Shown piece by piece: positions 35,998 through 45,450 of a stretch of DNA of 64,000 bases. The DNA is from Salinivibrio sharmensis. GTDB lineage: Bacteria; Pseudomonadota; Gammaproteobacteria; Enterobacterales; Vibrionaceae. The translations under genes and the position numbers were made by a program. The notes below the pieces were generated by a model. The model was not told the DNA's origin, ran no database searches, and saw only the letters and a program-made list of their open reading frames with translations. Location: positions 165,111-229,110 of the forward strand of contig NZ_MUFC01000004.1 of the NCBI RefSeq assembly GCF_001995985.1. The letters run 5' to 3'. Every line of letters starts with the position of its first letter. The stretch's first letter is position 1.

Positions 35998-36849
35998 TTA
36001 ATGCCTTTTAGCCGATAACGTACTGCCTAGTGATGCGCTGATCACCATGCCAATAGCGAGCCATTGACGCAGAGCCAGTTGTTCATCGAGTACGAGCAGC
36101 CCGGCCATGGCGGCAACAGCAGGCTCTAAACTCATCATCACACTGAAGGTTTGTTTGGGCATGTTGCGTAACGCAATCATTTCCAGAGAGTAGGGAATAG
36201 CACTGGAGACAAGCGCGACAGCGATTCCCAAGGGTATCAATTGCCATTGAAAAATTGCACCTTCAGTCGCAATATAGCCCGCTGGTACGAGATAAAGGGC
36301 AGCAACGCTCATTCCTAAAGCAACCGTCCCGCCGCCTGGCGCTAAATTCCCTGCCTTTTGTCCAAATAGAATATAGCCAGCCCAACAGCCACCCGCTGCT
36401 AGCGCGTAAGCAACCCCTTTTGGATCCAGGGCATCCACGCCTGACAAATCGGGGAGGAGGGTGATAACACCGCCTACGGCGAGCACGATCCATAGACTGT
36501 CTCTAGCGCGGCGGATAGAGAGCAGAGCGACTAATAAAGGGCCTGTAAACTCTAATGCGACGGCAATACCAAGAGGAATGGTTTCGATTGAGAGGTAAAG
36601 CAACATCATCATGCCGCCCAGGCAGCTACTGTAAACAGCGATGGCGCGCCAGTGTCGCGCGCGTGGCCACTGACGCCATGGGCGAAATACAAGCCATAAA
36701 ATAAGCGCTGAAAAGCCAACGCGTAGGGCAGTGGTTCCGAGGGGGCCTACAAGAGGGAACAATTGCTTAGCAAAGGATGCGCCAAACTGGATGGCGCACA
36801 TGGCACCGAAGACACTCAATATCGCCACAAAAAGTGCACGAGCCTGCAT
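35998..36849 (-). CDS. rhtA: Threonine/homoserine exporter-like EamA transporter
   Basis: 283 residues, ten predicted transmembrane helices in two EamA repeats. Sequence features close to E. coli RhtA: FAKQLFPLVGPLGTTALR, LSIETIPLGIAVALEFTGPLLVAL, GGCWAGYILFGQKAG, SSAIPYSLEMIALRNMPKQTFSVMMSLEPAVAA. Exports threonine, homoserine and related amino acids. AGGAGGG lies five bases before the ATG. Single gene. Confidence 0.9.
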   Translation of the reverse strand: MQARALFVAILSVFGAMCAIQFGASFAKQLFPLVGPLGTTALRVGFSALILWLVFRPWRQWPRARHWRAIAVYSSCLGGMMMLLYLSIETIPLGIAVALEFTGPLLVALLSIRRARDSLWIVLAVGGVITLLPDLSGVDALDPKGVAYALAAGGCWAGYILFGQKAGNLAPGGGTVALGMSVAALYLVPAGYIATEGAIFQWQLIPLGIAVALVSSAIPYSLEMIALRNMPKQTFSVMMSLEPAVAAMAGLLVLDEQLALRQWLAIGMVISASLGSTLSAKRH

Positions 36850-36894
36850 AATCCCTCCTTTTAGTAAAATAGAGCTATTACCTTAACATAGAGA

Positions 36895-36925
36895 CAAAAA
36901 AAAGCCGCTCCGATGAGAGCGGCAA
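36895..36925 (-). terminator. Terminator of the coiled-coil stress gene (minus strand)
   Basis: GCCGCTC/GAGCGGC stem with a 6-base loop; on the minus strand it is followed by eight T. Confidence 0.85.
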
Positions 36926-36963
36926 AGATTTTGGAGCGAATTGTCTCAATCCTAACGAGTTCG

Positions 36964-37245
36964 CTAGAATTTTTGTTTGGCTGAATCGTACGCTTCTTTA
37001 AGGGACGTTAACGCTTGTTCAGCCCCTTGTTTAATGTCGTCCCACGCATCGTCACTGGCATGTTGCAGCTCATTAATGCGCGTTTTGGCTTGCTCTTTTC
37101 TTGCGCGCAAATGCTCAATTGACTCTCGGTACTCTGCTTTCGCATTCGCCGAGGCAACGTTTGCTTTTTCTTCAAGCTTATCAATTTCTTGATTCCAGTC
37201 GTGCAAGCGATTATGTAGCTTATCTATCATCTCTTGGCGTTGCAT
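36964..37245 (-). CDS. Coiled-coil stress-type small protein (sll1863-like)
   Basis: 93 residues, almost entirely charged alpha-helix with heptads (MIDKLHNRLHDWNQEIDKLE, then ATKR-type repeats and WDDIKQGAEQALTSLKEAYD). It resembles the sll1863-like small coiled-coil family often found with BON-domain or CsbD-type stress proteins; the function is unknown. AGGAGG lies four bases before the ATG. It lies 68 bases downstream of the BON gene in the same direction, has its own terminator, and is probably part of the same sigma-54 transcript. Confidence 0.75.
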   Translation of the reverse strand: MQRQEMIDKLHNRLHDWNQEIDKLEEKANVASANAKAEYRESIEHLRARKEQAKTRINELQHASDDAWDDIKQGAEQALTSLKEAYDSAKQKF

Positions 37246-37313
37246 AATACCTCCTATTAAAAGGGCCTAAGTCTACGCACAGGCGATTAATTAGTGGCGA
37301 AACGCCTTATTGT

Positions 37314-37892
37314 TTAGGCATTGCCTTCGACGTCGAGTTCATCAATGACTCGCTCAACGTCTTGGGCGTTCTCGGCCATCAGAACTGCCAAATCGCGTGC
37401 TGCGTCACTTTTCACTTCGCCTGATAAGGTTGCGACGCCATCATCGACGGAGACATCAATATTGGTTCCACTAATGTCGGGATTCAGCAGCAAGCTTGTT
37501 TTAAGCGCTGCGCTGACTTTGGTGTCAACGACGGCTTGGCCCAAGTCGGCTGATTGACTTGCAGGTTGTGACACGGTGAGCTCGTTTCTCACCTGACTTA
37601 CCCCGTCAATCTGACGCATCAAGCCACTGGCTAAGCTCTTGTCGAGCTCGGTATCTACTTTCCCGGTTAAAATGACCACGCCTTGCTCTACATCTGTGTT
37701 GATATCAAAATTATTGAGGTTAGTGTTCACCATCAGCATCGACTCGGCTTTCCCATCAATCCACGCGTCTTTGGCTTCATTTTGCCAGTCATTGGCGCTG
37801 CTCGCTGCAGAGACAGATGAAGCGCCAAGCGCAAGCGCTAACCCTAATGATACAAATAAAGGATGAAATCGACCTTGTGGAGTCGTCTTCAT
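37314..37892 (-). CDS. Periplasmic protein with two BON domains (OsmY-like)
   Basis: 192 residues. Signal peptide (MKTTPQGRFHPLFVSLGLAL...SVSA), then BON domain 1 (about 45-110, with VEQGVVILTGKVDTELDK and VRNELTV) and BON domain 2 (about 118-185, with VDDGVATLSGEVKSDAARDL). BON proteins bind phospholipid and help keep the envelope intact under osmotic or other stress. The start is set by GGAGG five bases before the ATG at 37892; the upstream frame would need a TTG overlapping the ribosome-binding site. A -24/-12 promoter stands 59 bases upstream. Confidence 0.88.
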   Translation of the reverse strand: MKTTPQGRFHPLFVSLGLALALGASSVSAASSANDWQNEAKDAWIDGKAESMLMVNTNLNNFDINTDVEQGVVILTGKVDTELDKSLASGLMRQIDGVSQVRNELTVSQPASQSADLGQAVVDTKVSAALKTSLLLNPDISGTNIDVSVDDGVATLSGEVKSDAARDLAVLMAENAQDVERVIDELDVEGNA

Positions 37893-37950
37893 TAAATCCT
37901 CCTTTTTCAATGAGTGTGAGCAACGTTGTGGCGTTGCTAGGTCTAATAAA

Positions 37951-37966
37951 AGCGAAATCTATGCCA
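37951..37966 (-). promoter_or_regulatory. Sigma-54 (-24/-12) promoter for the BON gene
   Basis: On the minus strand TGGCAT-N7-CGCT: invariant GG and GC are separated by exactly ten bases and TGGCA is intact. Transcription would begin near 37940, giving a leader of about 50 bases. The divergent neighbour encodes a sigma-54 activator. Confidence 0.72.
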
Positions 37967-38122
37967 CTTTTAAAAATATCTAAAAATCAGAAGCTTAACT
38001 ATGTTATGATGAATTGAATATTTTTCTATTTAGGTAATTTTTTCTTATATAGGGTAATTATTACTTAATTGCTAGGGTTGGATATGGCAGTCTAGAACAA
38101 CAAAACGCTTGGAAGGAGTGCG

Positions 38123-39523
38123 ATGTATATGTCTTGCTTGTTCGCTTATTTACCTCAATCGTCAGATGCCTCTTTGCGTCAGATGCTAAAGGTGGCGCTT
38201 AACGCGCGAGCTACGAACGTGGTGTGCTTTGATACGTTAGCCGCACTGTTGGAATCGTGTCAGCTTGATGGCCCTGACTGGGTCGTATTAGATGTTGATA
38301 CCAAGGATGGCGATATCGATGAGCTGCTCACCATCATGACACGTGTCACCCACGCGCAATGGGTGTTATTGACTGATGGTGCGCCCTTTCCTGCTTGGAA
38401 TCACCACGCCCAAGACATGGCAGCGATGGTATTTCGTCGTCCTATCGATAAGCAGGCCTTCCAGCGTCTCGTTATTGATCAGGTTTACAGTGAGGATCGA
38501 GGGCAATCACAGGGTACCCCCGTTATGACTAGCCAGGCGGATCAATACGGCTATTTATTGGGCTCGTCAAGCCCGATGCAGGCCCTGTACCGCCAGCTTC
38601 AACGACTGGGCCCAACGAAAGCGAATGTGTTTATCATCGGTGAGAGTGGGGTGGGCAAGGAGCATGTCGCAAAAACACTCCATGGCTTGGGTCGACCGAC
38701 TGACATAGGCGAGATGGACATGCGAAGCCAAGGGGGGGATGCCCCTTTTATGGCGGTCAACTGTGGGGCGCTGAGCCCAGAACTGATCGAAAGTGAGTTG
38801 TTTGGTCATGTCAAAGGGGCGTTTACTGGCGCGCATCAAGATCACCAAGGGATTTTTTACCAAGCCGAAGGGGGAACGGTGTTTCTCGATGAAATAACGG
38901 AAATGCCCCAGTCGCTGCAAGTGAAATTATTGAGGGTGCTGGAGTCAGGGGAATATCGCCCGGTTGGCTCGACACGCAATCAACAAGCGAACGTGCGTCT
39001 CCTGGCCGCCACCAACCGCGATGCGCGAGAGGCGATTCAGCAAGGCAAGCTGCGTGAGGATATTTATTATCGCTTGGCACAATTTGTGGTGACGGTTCCG
39101 CCATTAAGGGCGCGAGGCGATGACATTCATGCACTGACCACGCATTTCCTCGCTGAATTGAATTTTAATCATCAGACAACCGTGAGCATTAGCGATAACG
39201 CGCTCGAGCACGTCCAGCGCTACCATTGGCCAGGGAATGTACGTGAGCTTAAACATGCTATTGAGCATGGCTTTCTATTGAGTAACGGGTGCATTGAAGT
39301 CACGGATCTACCCGCTAGCGTGATGGTTGATGATCCGTCGACAGCAGTTGAGACGCTTGCGCTGCCAGAGGGAATCAGTCTCGATGAACTCGAAAAAGCA
39401 GCGATTTTACAAACACTCGCACGCTATCAAGGAAACCGTCAGCGTACGGCTAAGGCGCTTGGGATCAGCTCTAAAACCTTATACAACAAACTCCAGCAAT
39501 ATCATGCGTTATCGTCTGATTGA
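38123..39523 (+). CDS. Sigma-54-dependent response-regulator-like activator
   Basis: 466 residues. N-terminal receiver-like domain (about 1-120; one plausible acceptor aspartate in VVLDVDTKD, but not a canonical acidic pocket), AAA+ domain (about 145-375) with Walker A GESGVGKE (163-170), the sigma-54 contact loop GAFTGA (222-227) and Walker B GGTVFLDE (240-247), and a Fis-type helix-turn-helix at the C-terminus (NRQRTAKALGISSKTLYNKL). The GAFTGA shows it works with RpoN. GGAAGGAG precedes the ATG. No kinase is adjacent. Divergent from the BON gene, a likely target. Its last 22 bases overlap the convergent phosphatase/kinase gene. Confidence 0.92.
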   Translation: MYMSCLFAYLPQSSDASLRQMLKVALNARATNVVCFDTLAALLESCQLDGPDWVVLDVDTKDGDIDELLTIMTRVTHAQWVLLTDGAPFPAWNHHAQDMAAMVFRRPIDKQAFQRLVIDQVYSEDRGQSQGTPVMTSQADQYGYLLGSSSPMQALYRQLQRLGPTKANVFIIGESGVGKEHVAKTLHGLGRPTDIGEMDMRSQGGDAPFMAVNCGALSPELIESELFGHVKGAFTGAHQDHQGIFYQAEGGTVFLDEITEMPQSLQVKLLRVLESGEYRPVGSTRNQQANVRLLAATNRDAREAIQQGKLREDIYYRLAQFVVTVPPLRARGDDIHALTTHFLAELNFNHQTTVSISDNALEHVQRYHWPGNVRELKHAIEHGFLLSNGCIEVTDLPASVMVDDPSTAVETLALPEGISLDELEKAAILQTLARYQGNRQRTAKALGISSKTLYNKLQQYHALSSD

Positions 39524-41154
39524 GCCGTATCAGGCAGAGGCGGAGACAGGATCGCGAGTGATTGAGGCTGCGCGTCAATCGTCAGTTTTCGGTCGCGATA
39601 TAGCTCACCGTCAATGACATAATCAATGACGGATGTGGCACGTATCGAAACGCGTGTCACTTGTTGATAGTGAGTAAAGCGGCCTAACCGTGTTTCAAAC
39701 AGGCTCGAGAGTGCTAACTCCATCAGGGACAATGCGGTATCTGTTTTGGTGGTGCTTGCGGTGAGCCAAGTGACATCGAGTTTGCCGTCGGCGTAATTTG
39801 GCTGGCCTTGCCCTTGTGCCAATAAGGTTGTCATTGGCGCGGCATTGGCGATCACCATACTGGTGGTGCGGATCAATTGAGGCGCTTGCTGGTCGAATTG
39901 AACGGTGAGATCGATGGCTTGATTTTGACTGGCGGCCCCAAATAAACCCTGCAAATACGCCCACTGGCCTAATTGATTTTTTTGCTCTCGAGCGGCGTGG
40001 CGAATCATTTGTTGTTCAAAGCCGACGCCCACGACTAGCAACGCCACTTTGCCGTTACAGCGTGCGGTGTCGATAGTTCGAGGTGTCCCATCTAAAATCA
40101 CATCGCAAGCGGCATCAATATTTAAAAATTTGGTTTTTATCCCCCACAGCGCATGGCACAAGGCATTTGCGGTGCCAAGCGGCAATACGCCTAAAGGGAT
40201 TGCGGTGTTAATCAGTGCTCTCGCAACGGCGTTTACTGTGCCATCTCCACCGGCAGCGATCACCACATCAGCCTGTTGTGAAACAGCGCGGCAAGCGAGT
40301 TGATAACTGCGACGATTATGGCGTGTCTGATGGACGACTAACCGATACCCGTCACCTAAATAGGCCTGAATATAGTCGCGGTGCTTACGCCATTTCTTTC
40401 CACCTGCGGCAGGATTAGCAATGATCCAAGCAATGGGACGCGCCAACCGCAACGCACCGCTTTGCTGAAAACGCACCAAAGCGCGGCGCTGGCGTCGGTT
40501 CAAGTGTGCTTTAGGGCGTATTGTTTTGATTGCGTCCAGTACCTCATCAAGCGTTTGTTGAGGGGAAAGCGCCCAAAGGTAGGCGGCCACCACCATCACG
40601 GACCGCCCGCGTCCTAGTGCACAATGTACCACTACGTTGTGTCTGGCTTGTCGCTGCTGATGCAGCCACTGCAACGCGCGCATCAGTTGGCTACGCGAGG
40701 GGTAGGCGTGATCTAGAACGGGCACAGATAGATAGGCAACAGTCTGTGATTGGGTGAAGCGGTCGACGCTTTCAAACTCAGCGGTGACATCTAATATTCC
40801 ATCAATACCTTGTGCTTGTAGATCGGGTATGTCTTGATGGGTCAGGCGGGCACCGACATATAGCCCAGGAGCAACTTGCTGGACGGGCGGTGTGATATCA
40901 CGTTTCCTCGCCCAACGATTATACAGGTGAGTAAAGGCAAAAAATGGCGCAAACACCCACTGACTGATGCGAGGCAACTGCCCAGATTGGCGTTTGCGAA
41001 AAAGGCGAGGCTGGTTGCGCCAATAAGCGATGCTGACGGTGAAAAACGCTGCCGCGCACCATGCGAAAAGCAAGGTAAGAAGGAGGTTGGGCATCCACCA
41101 GCTGACCGTGAATAAACACGCGGCGACCAAGCTATAAAAGGGACCAATCAACAC
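39502..41154 (-). CDS. Fusion of dual-specificity phosphatase and diacylglycerol/lipid kinase
   Basis: 550 residues: two N-terminal transmembrane helices (about 5-48), a dual-specificity/tyrosine phosphatase domain (about 90-235) with the active site HCALGRGRS, and a DAGK-catalytic lipid-kinase domain (about 240-545) with IIANPAAGG, the nucleotide motif AAGGDGTVN, LPLGTANALCHAL and VGVGFEQQM. It would bind the inner membrane and phosphorylate diacylglycerol- or sphingoid-type lipids, while the other domain removes phosphate from a lipid or protein; substrates are unknown. Such fusions occur in some gamma-proteobacteria. It overlaps the convergent sigma-54 activator by 22 bases. Confidence 0.88.
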   Translation of the reverse strand: MLIGPFYSLVAACLFTVSWWMPNLLLTLLFAWCAAAFFTVSIAYWRNQPRLFRKRQSGQLPRISQWVFAPFFAFTHLYNRWARKRDITPPVQQVAPGLYVGARLTHQDIPDLQAQGIDGILDVTAEFESVDRFTQSQTVAYLSVPVLDHAYPSRSQLMRALQWLHQQRQARHNVVVHCALGRGRSVMVVAAYLWALSPQQTLDEVLDAIKTIRPKAHLNRRQRRALVRFQQSGALRLARPIAWIIANPAAGGKKWRKHRDYIQAYLGDGYRLVVHQTRHNRRSYQLACRAVSQQADVVIAAGGDGTVNAVARALINTAIPLGVLPLGTANALCHALWGIKTKFLNIDAACDVILDGTPRTIDTARCNGKVALLVVGVGFEQQMIRHAAREQKNQLGQWAYLQGLFGAASQNQAIDLTVQFDQQAPQLIRTTSMVIANAAPMTTLLAQGQGQPNYADGKLDVTWLTASTTKTDTALSLMELALSSLFETRLGRFTHYQQVTRVSIRATSVIDYVIDGELYRDRKLTIDAQPQSLAILSPPLPDTAQSDDNA

Positions 41155-41246
41155 GCTTATTCACTCCTTGTTATCCGGCAGAAACGGCATCGTTAAACAA
41201 TCCAGTTGTTACTATACGTTAGCCCGACCCAATCTCATAAAATCAT

Positions 41247-41277
41247 AAAAAACGGCACGTCTGACGTGCCGTTTTTG
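41247..41277 (-). terminator. Terminator of trhO
   Basis: Perfect 13-bp arms AAAAACGGCACGT/ACGTGCCGTTTTT with a CTG loop, six bases after the trhO stop on the minus strand. Confidence 0.9.
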
Positions 41278-41282
41278 TCTGA

Positions 41283-42263
41283 TTATTTATCTTGGTTTTG
41301 ACGTTGGCGCCGGAATTTTTTCATTGCGCGACGTTGTTCAATGATCTTTCTCGCTTCACCGCCGACGTGCTGTTCACCGCGTTCTCGTGCAAGTCGGACT
41401 TGGTACTCTCGCTCTCGAAACGCTGCCTTTTGGGCGTCGGTGTGTTTGTCGATGCATTTAGGGCAAGAGACGCCTTGCTCATAGTGTTCGCTTTCCATGT
41501 CCGCTTGCGTGATGGGCAGGCGACAGGCATTACACATTGCGTAAGACCCTCGCTCCAAATCGTGATTAACAGCTACACGGCTGTCGAAGACATAACACTC
41601 ACCGTTCCACAAGCTTTCACTCTCAGGCACTTCTTCGAGGTACTTCAGGATCCCGCCTTCTAGGTGATACACCTCATCGAAACCTTTCTCTTTCAAAAAA
41701 GCGGTCGATTTTTCACAGCGGATCCCACCAGTACAAAACATAGCCACTTTTTTATGCTTCGTCAGATCAAGCTGCTGTTCGACATAGTCAGGGAATTCAC
41801 GGAAGCTATCTGTATGTGGGTTAATAGCCCGCTCAAAGGTACCAATCTCGATTTCGTAATCATTACGTGTATCGATCACTAAAACGTCTGGATCGCTGAT
41901 TAATTGGTTCCATTCTGTTGGCTTGACATAGGTGCCCACGCTTTGGCGCGGATCAATGCCTTCAACCCCCATGGTCACAATTTCTTTTTTGAGTTTTACC
42001 TTGGTGCGACTAAATGGCTGGCTGTCTTCGAACGACTCTTTATAGTCAATATCCGCTAGGCGTGGATCGTTTTTAAACCACGCAAATAGCGCATCCATGT
42101 TTTCTCTTGTCGCGGCCACTGTGCCATTTATGCCTTCTTGGGCGAGAAGGAGTGTGCCGCCGATTTGGTTGGCTTCCATGACTTCAAGCAGTGGTGCTTG
42201 CAAAGACTGATAGTCGTCGAGTGTGACAAATTTATATAAGGCACAAATGACATATTTAGACAT
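41283..42263 (-). CDS. trhO: tRNA uridine-34 hydroxylation rhodanese TrhO (YceA)
   Basis: 326 residues. TrhO performs oxygen-dependent hydroxylation of wobble uridine on the way to ho5U/cmo5U tRNA. Seen: N-terminal [29 protein letters not shown], the rhodanese domain with [15 protein letters not shown], active-site [10 protein letters not shown], and a C-terminal zinc-type region CNACRLPI...CPKC. The ATG at 42263 has GAGGAAA upstream and begins [10 protein letters not shown]; the frame opens 50 codons earlier in unrelated sequence. Single gene. Confidence 0.94.
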   Translation of the reverse strand: MSKYVICALYKFVTLDDYQSLQAPLLEVMEANQIGGTLLLAQEGINGTVAATRENMDALFAWFKNDPRLADIDYKESFEDSQPFSRTKVKLKKEIVTMGVEGIDPRQSVGTYVKPTEWNQLISDPDVLVIDTRNDYEIEIGTFERAINPHTDSFREFPDYVEQQLDLTKHKKVAMFCTGGIRCEKSTAFLKEKGFDEVYHLEGGILKYLEEVPESESLWNGECYVFDSRVAVNHDLERGSYAMCNACRLPITQADMESEHYEQGVSCPKCIDKHTDAQKAAFREREYQVRLARERGEQHVGGEARKIIEQRRAMKKFRRQRQNQDK

Positions 42264-42665
42264 CTTGTTTCCTCTTGCTGGCTGGAGCGTAAATCCAGTG
42301 CATGGGTGGTGTGTATACGTGAGCGCGGAGTATAGCGAATGCCACTGACGCAAAACACCGGATAAAAGTAAGGTTAAATGTCGCGCTCGCTGATAGTAGA
42401 ACACGTCAAGCACGCTACTTCGTGTTCAAATCAAATTGCATTGATAGTTATTCATTATTGTCTGATTTTTGTGAGATCAACATCACGTATAAATGGTGTT
42501 TTTATCGCCTGAAACCTCATTTGGACTTAATTTGAATGGGTTTTTAGTCACGCCAGAATGGTTTATTGCTTTATGGTCTAATTATTTTGTTAGTTGGCGT
42601 GCACCGGCTAGGCAGTGGTCTAGCAAGCAAAGTAATTAGCCAAGCATCAAGAAAGGATGCAAAAC
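42264..42665. other. Divergent intergenic region trhO / alanine symporter
   Basis: About 400 bases, AT-rich from 42420 on. It should hold both promoters. A TGTGA-N8-TCACG near 42467 resembles a CRP site but the spacing is two bases too long. No gene or terminator seen. Confidence 0.4.
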
Positions 42666-44048
42666 ATGATTGAAGAATGGATTAATGCCTTTGTCGGCTT
42701 TATTTGGGGTAAGCCGATGTTGATCTTACTGGTTGGCGGTGGGGTCTTCTTTACCCTTTATGGTAAGTTCACCCCGTTTCGTTATATGGCACACAGCATC
42801 AAGCTGTTAACCGGTAAGGTGGACGATGGTAGTGGCCATGGTGATTTATCTCATCGCAAAGCACTTGCTGCCGCGCTCTCCGGCACTTTGGGTCTCGGTA
42901 ATATTGCCGGTGTAGCTCTGGCGCTAAGTGCCGGTGGACCGGGTGCGGTGTTTTGGATGTGGTTAACGGCATTACTGGGCGTCTCGACCAAGTTTTATAC
43001 TTGTACGCTGGGGGTTATGTATCGTCACAAAGACGCCAAGGGAAACGTACATGGTGGTCCCATGTATACAGTTCGGCACGGTTTAGGGCCAAAATTTAAA
43101 TGGTTGGCGGTGATGTTTGCCATTGCCGGTCTAATGGGGTTTGTACCGTCTTTCCAAATTAACCAGCTTGGTGCCGTGGTACAAACTCAGCTATTTCCGG
43201 GTGTCGCTTGGCTGGAGAGCAGCGCCTTCTCTTGGGCGCTGGGTATTGTACTGGCGATCTTTGTTGGCATGGTGATTTGGGGTGGTTTGAAGCGTGTGGC
43301 TGATGTTGCCGGCGCGTTGGTGCCCCTGATGGCGGGGAGTTATATGGTGATGGCGATTGCTGCCTTGGCGATCAATGCCGAGCGCGTCCCTGGCGTGTTT
43401 CAGTCCATTTTTGCCAGCGCCTTTTCACCGGATGCGATGTTTGGTGGCTTGATCAGTGTGATTATTGTTGGGGTGAGTCGTGGCGCTTTTTCTAATGAAG
43501 CTGGGATTGGCACCGAAGTCATGGCCCACAGTGCGGCAAAGACCAATGAGCCTGTTCGTGAGGGCTTAGTCGCTAGCCTGGGTCCTATCATTGATACCTT
43601 GATTGTCTGTAGTTGTACTGCGCTGGTGATATTGGTAACCGGTGTGCTCGATCAGGCCGAGGGCATGCAAGGTGTTAGCCTGACCATGGCGGCATTTAAA
43701 GCGGCCTTTGGCGCGCCAGGGGCGTGGCTGTTGGCGGCACAGGTGTTAGTGTTGTCTTTCACCACGGTATTTACATTTTGGTATTACGGCTATAAATGCT
43801 TTGTCTATTTGTTTGGCGAGCAGGCGGGTCAGTATTATAAGTACCTATACTTATCGCTTGTGGTGCTGGGGGCGGTATTATCGCTGGATGTGGTGTTCTT
43901 ATTCCTCATTGGGGCGTATGGGCTGATGGCAGTGCCCACCATGGTCTCCGCGTTGCTGCTGGCGCCTAAGGTAAACCAAGCCGCTAAAACGTATTTTGCC
44001 AGCCACCGTTACCGTGAAAGTCACCGCTCACAGGTAACCGACAGTTAA
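42666..44048 (+). CDS. Sodium:alanine/glycine symporter (AGCS family)
   Basis: 460 residues, about 11 transmembrane helices. Seen: GGGVFFTLYGKFTPFRYM, the family signature around ALAAALSGTLGLGNIAGVAL, GGPGAVFWMW, HGGPMYTVRHGLGPK and RGAFSNEAGIGTEVMAHSAA. Takes up alanine or glycine with Na+ (or H+). The start at 42666 is chosen because AAAGGA lies eight bases upstream; an ATG at 42657 overlaps that site. Single gene with its own terminator. Confidence 0.93.
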   Translation: MIEEWINAFVGFIWGKPMLILLVGGGVFFTLYGKFTPFRYMAHSIKLLTGKVDDGSGHGDLSHRKALAAALSGTLGLGNIAGVALALSAGGPGAVFWMWLTALLGVSTKFYTCTLGVMYRHKDAKGNVHGGPMYTVRHGLGPKFKWLAVMFAIAGLMGFVPSFQINQLGAVVQTQLFPGVAWLESSAFSWALGIVLAIFVGMVIWGGLKRVADVAGALVPLMAGSYMVMAIAALAINAERVPGVFQSIFASAFSPDAMFGGLISVIIVGVSRGAFSNEAGIGTEVMAHSAAKTNEPVREGLVASLGPIIDTLIVCSCTALVILVTGVLDQAEGMQGVSLTMAAFKAAFGAPGAWLLAAQVLVLSFTTVFTFWYYGYKCFVYLFGEQAGQYYKYLYLSLVVLGAVLSLDVVFLFLIGAYGLMAVPTMVSALLLAPKVNQAAKTYFASHRYRESHRSQVTDS

Positions 44049-44084
44049 TGTCTTGACTGACAACTTTGTTGTCACGCTAAAACT

Positions 44085-44117
44085 AACAAAGGCTGCCAAT
44101 GTGCAGCCTTTGTTTTG
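44085..44117. terminator. Terminator after the symporter, possibly bidirectional
   Basis: Perfect 10-bp arms CAAAGGCTGC/GCAGCCTTTG then TTTTG. It lies between the symporter and the convergent cheV copy 3. Confidence 0.8.
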
Positions 44118-44143
44118 TTCACTATGTTGGCCTTTATCGTTGA

Positions 44144-45139
44144 TTAATCATCAAGTGGTGCGCCGAATACGTAGGTATCAGCCAGGCTCACCATGCGACC
44201 GATTTCAGGCTTGGTAATGGTGTCATTTGCGCCTAATTGTAAGGCTTTGGCACGGTTATCCTCGCTCATGATCGATGAGAACATGATAATCGGCATCGTT
44301 TTATAGGTATCCATCTCTCTGAGGCGTTTGACTAAGTGCATGCCGTCCATGCGTGGCATTTCTACGTCTGACACGATCGCATCGACAAATTCATTGATCG
44401 ACACGCCCTCTTCTTTGGAAATGCGTTCGAATTCGGTGAGTTTGTCAAAGGCCTCGCCACCATCTTTGGCCGATATAATGTTAAAGCCGGCTGAGCGTAG
44501 CGTGTTTTCAATCAAGCTACGAATAAAGGCAGAGTCGTCGACCACCAATATGGTTTTTGCCTCGCGCTTTTTCGCACTCGACTCAGAAATATTGACGTTT
44601 CTATCCTGAGTGACATCGTATTTTTCCATGCTCAATTCAGGGTTGATATCGGCAATGATTTTCTCAAAGTCCAAAATCATAATCAGGTTATTGTCTTTAC
44701 GGACAACGGCTACCACACAATCTTGCTCGCCGGCTTCTAAGAATTGACTCGGTGACTCAACCGCTTCCCAGGAAATGCGGTGAATGCGGCTGATGCTGTC
44801 AATCAAAAAGCCATTGGTCATGTTGTTAAAATCGGTGACGATCACGAACTTGTTGTCTTTTTCGGGGCGAGTGGGAACGCCCAGCCAGCCTGCGAGGTCG
44901 ATCAGTGGGGTGAGTTTATCGCGTGATGAAAACACTCCAATCATGTGCGACTGTGCATTTGGATAGTCAGTGGTTTCTGGAACCTGAATAACTTCGCGAA
45001 CCTTGGCAACGTTGATACCGTAGTAGCAGGTTTTGGTACTGCCGTCAGGAAGTTGCTTGATTAAGTGAAACTCAATGATCTCTAGCTCATTCGTACCACT
45101 TTCCGTCAATATTTCGTTCTTTGTTGGCTCGTCGTTCAT
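44144..45139 (-). CDS. cheV: CheV-type chemotaxis coupling protein (CheW-REC), copy 3
   Basis: 331 residues. CheW-like domain (about 15-165): YYGINVAKVREVIQVP, GVFSSRDKLTPLIDLAGWLG, CVVAVVRKDNNLIMILDFEK. Receiver (about 190-330): TILVVDDSAFIR, acceptor aspartate in AIVSDVEMPRMDG, FSSIMS and the lysine in ITKPE. It is the most canonical of the three copies in the window. The start is ambiguous: GTG at 45148 lies three bases after an AGGA; ATG at 45139 lies twelve bases after it; I chose the ATG. No other chemotaxis gene adjoins. Confidence 0.92.
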   Translation of the reverse strand: MNDEPTKNEILTESGTNELEIIEFHLIKQLPDGSTKTCYYGINVAKVREVIQVPETTDYPNAQSHMIGVFSSRDKLTPLIDLAGWLGVPTRPEKDNKFVIVTDFNNMTNGFLIDSISRIHRISWEAVESPSQFLEAGEQDCVVAVVRKDNNLIMILDFEKIIADINPELSMEKYDVTQDRNVNISESSAKKREAKTILVVDDSAFIRSLIENTLRSAGFNIISAKDGGEAFDKLTEFERISKEEGVSINEFVDAIVSDVEMPRMDGMHLVKRLREMDTYKTMPIIMFSSIMSEDNRAKALQLGANDTITKPEIGRMVSLADTYVFGAPLDD

Positions 45140-45450
45140 GCCTACCACATTTCCTTTCGATATCAGCGAATAAAGCTGGCGTTAAACTGAGTTTGTTTCA
45201 GTATAAGCCTGAGATCAATAAAGCGACAATATTTGCTATACAACCAAGCTGCTTTCTGTGGGCTATGGCGCTAAAAACGTGATGAATAACAGGGATAAAG
45301 ATACAAGGCTTTAACATGTCAAGACTCAGACGGGCAGCGTAAGCCGTGGTCGCTATACCCGCACAACGACGTGAAGCATGCCCAGTTGCGTTGTTGGTGA
45401 GACTATGTCATCAATGAAGAAGTGGTGTATCGCGAAAAGAGGAGGCAAGG
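45140..45450. other. Divergent region between cheV copy 3 and aldehyde dehydrogenase
   Basis: About 310 bases with no gene, clear promoter or hairpin that I can support. Confidence 0.35.

Noticed and set aside
42467-42485. CRP-like site TGTGA...TCACG upstream of the alanine symporter
   Set aside because: The half-sites are separated by eight bases, not the six required for CRP.
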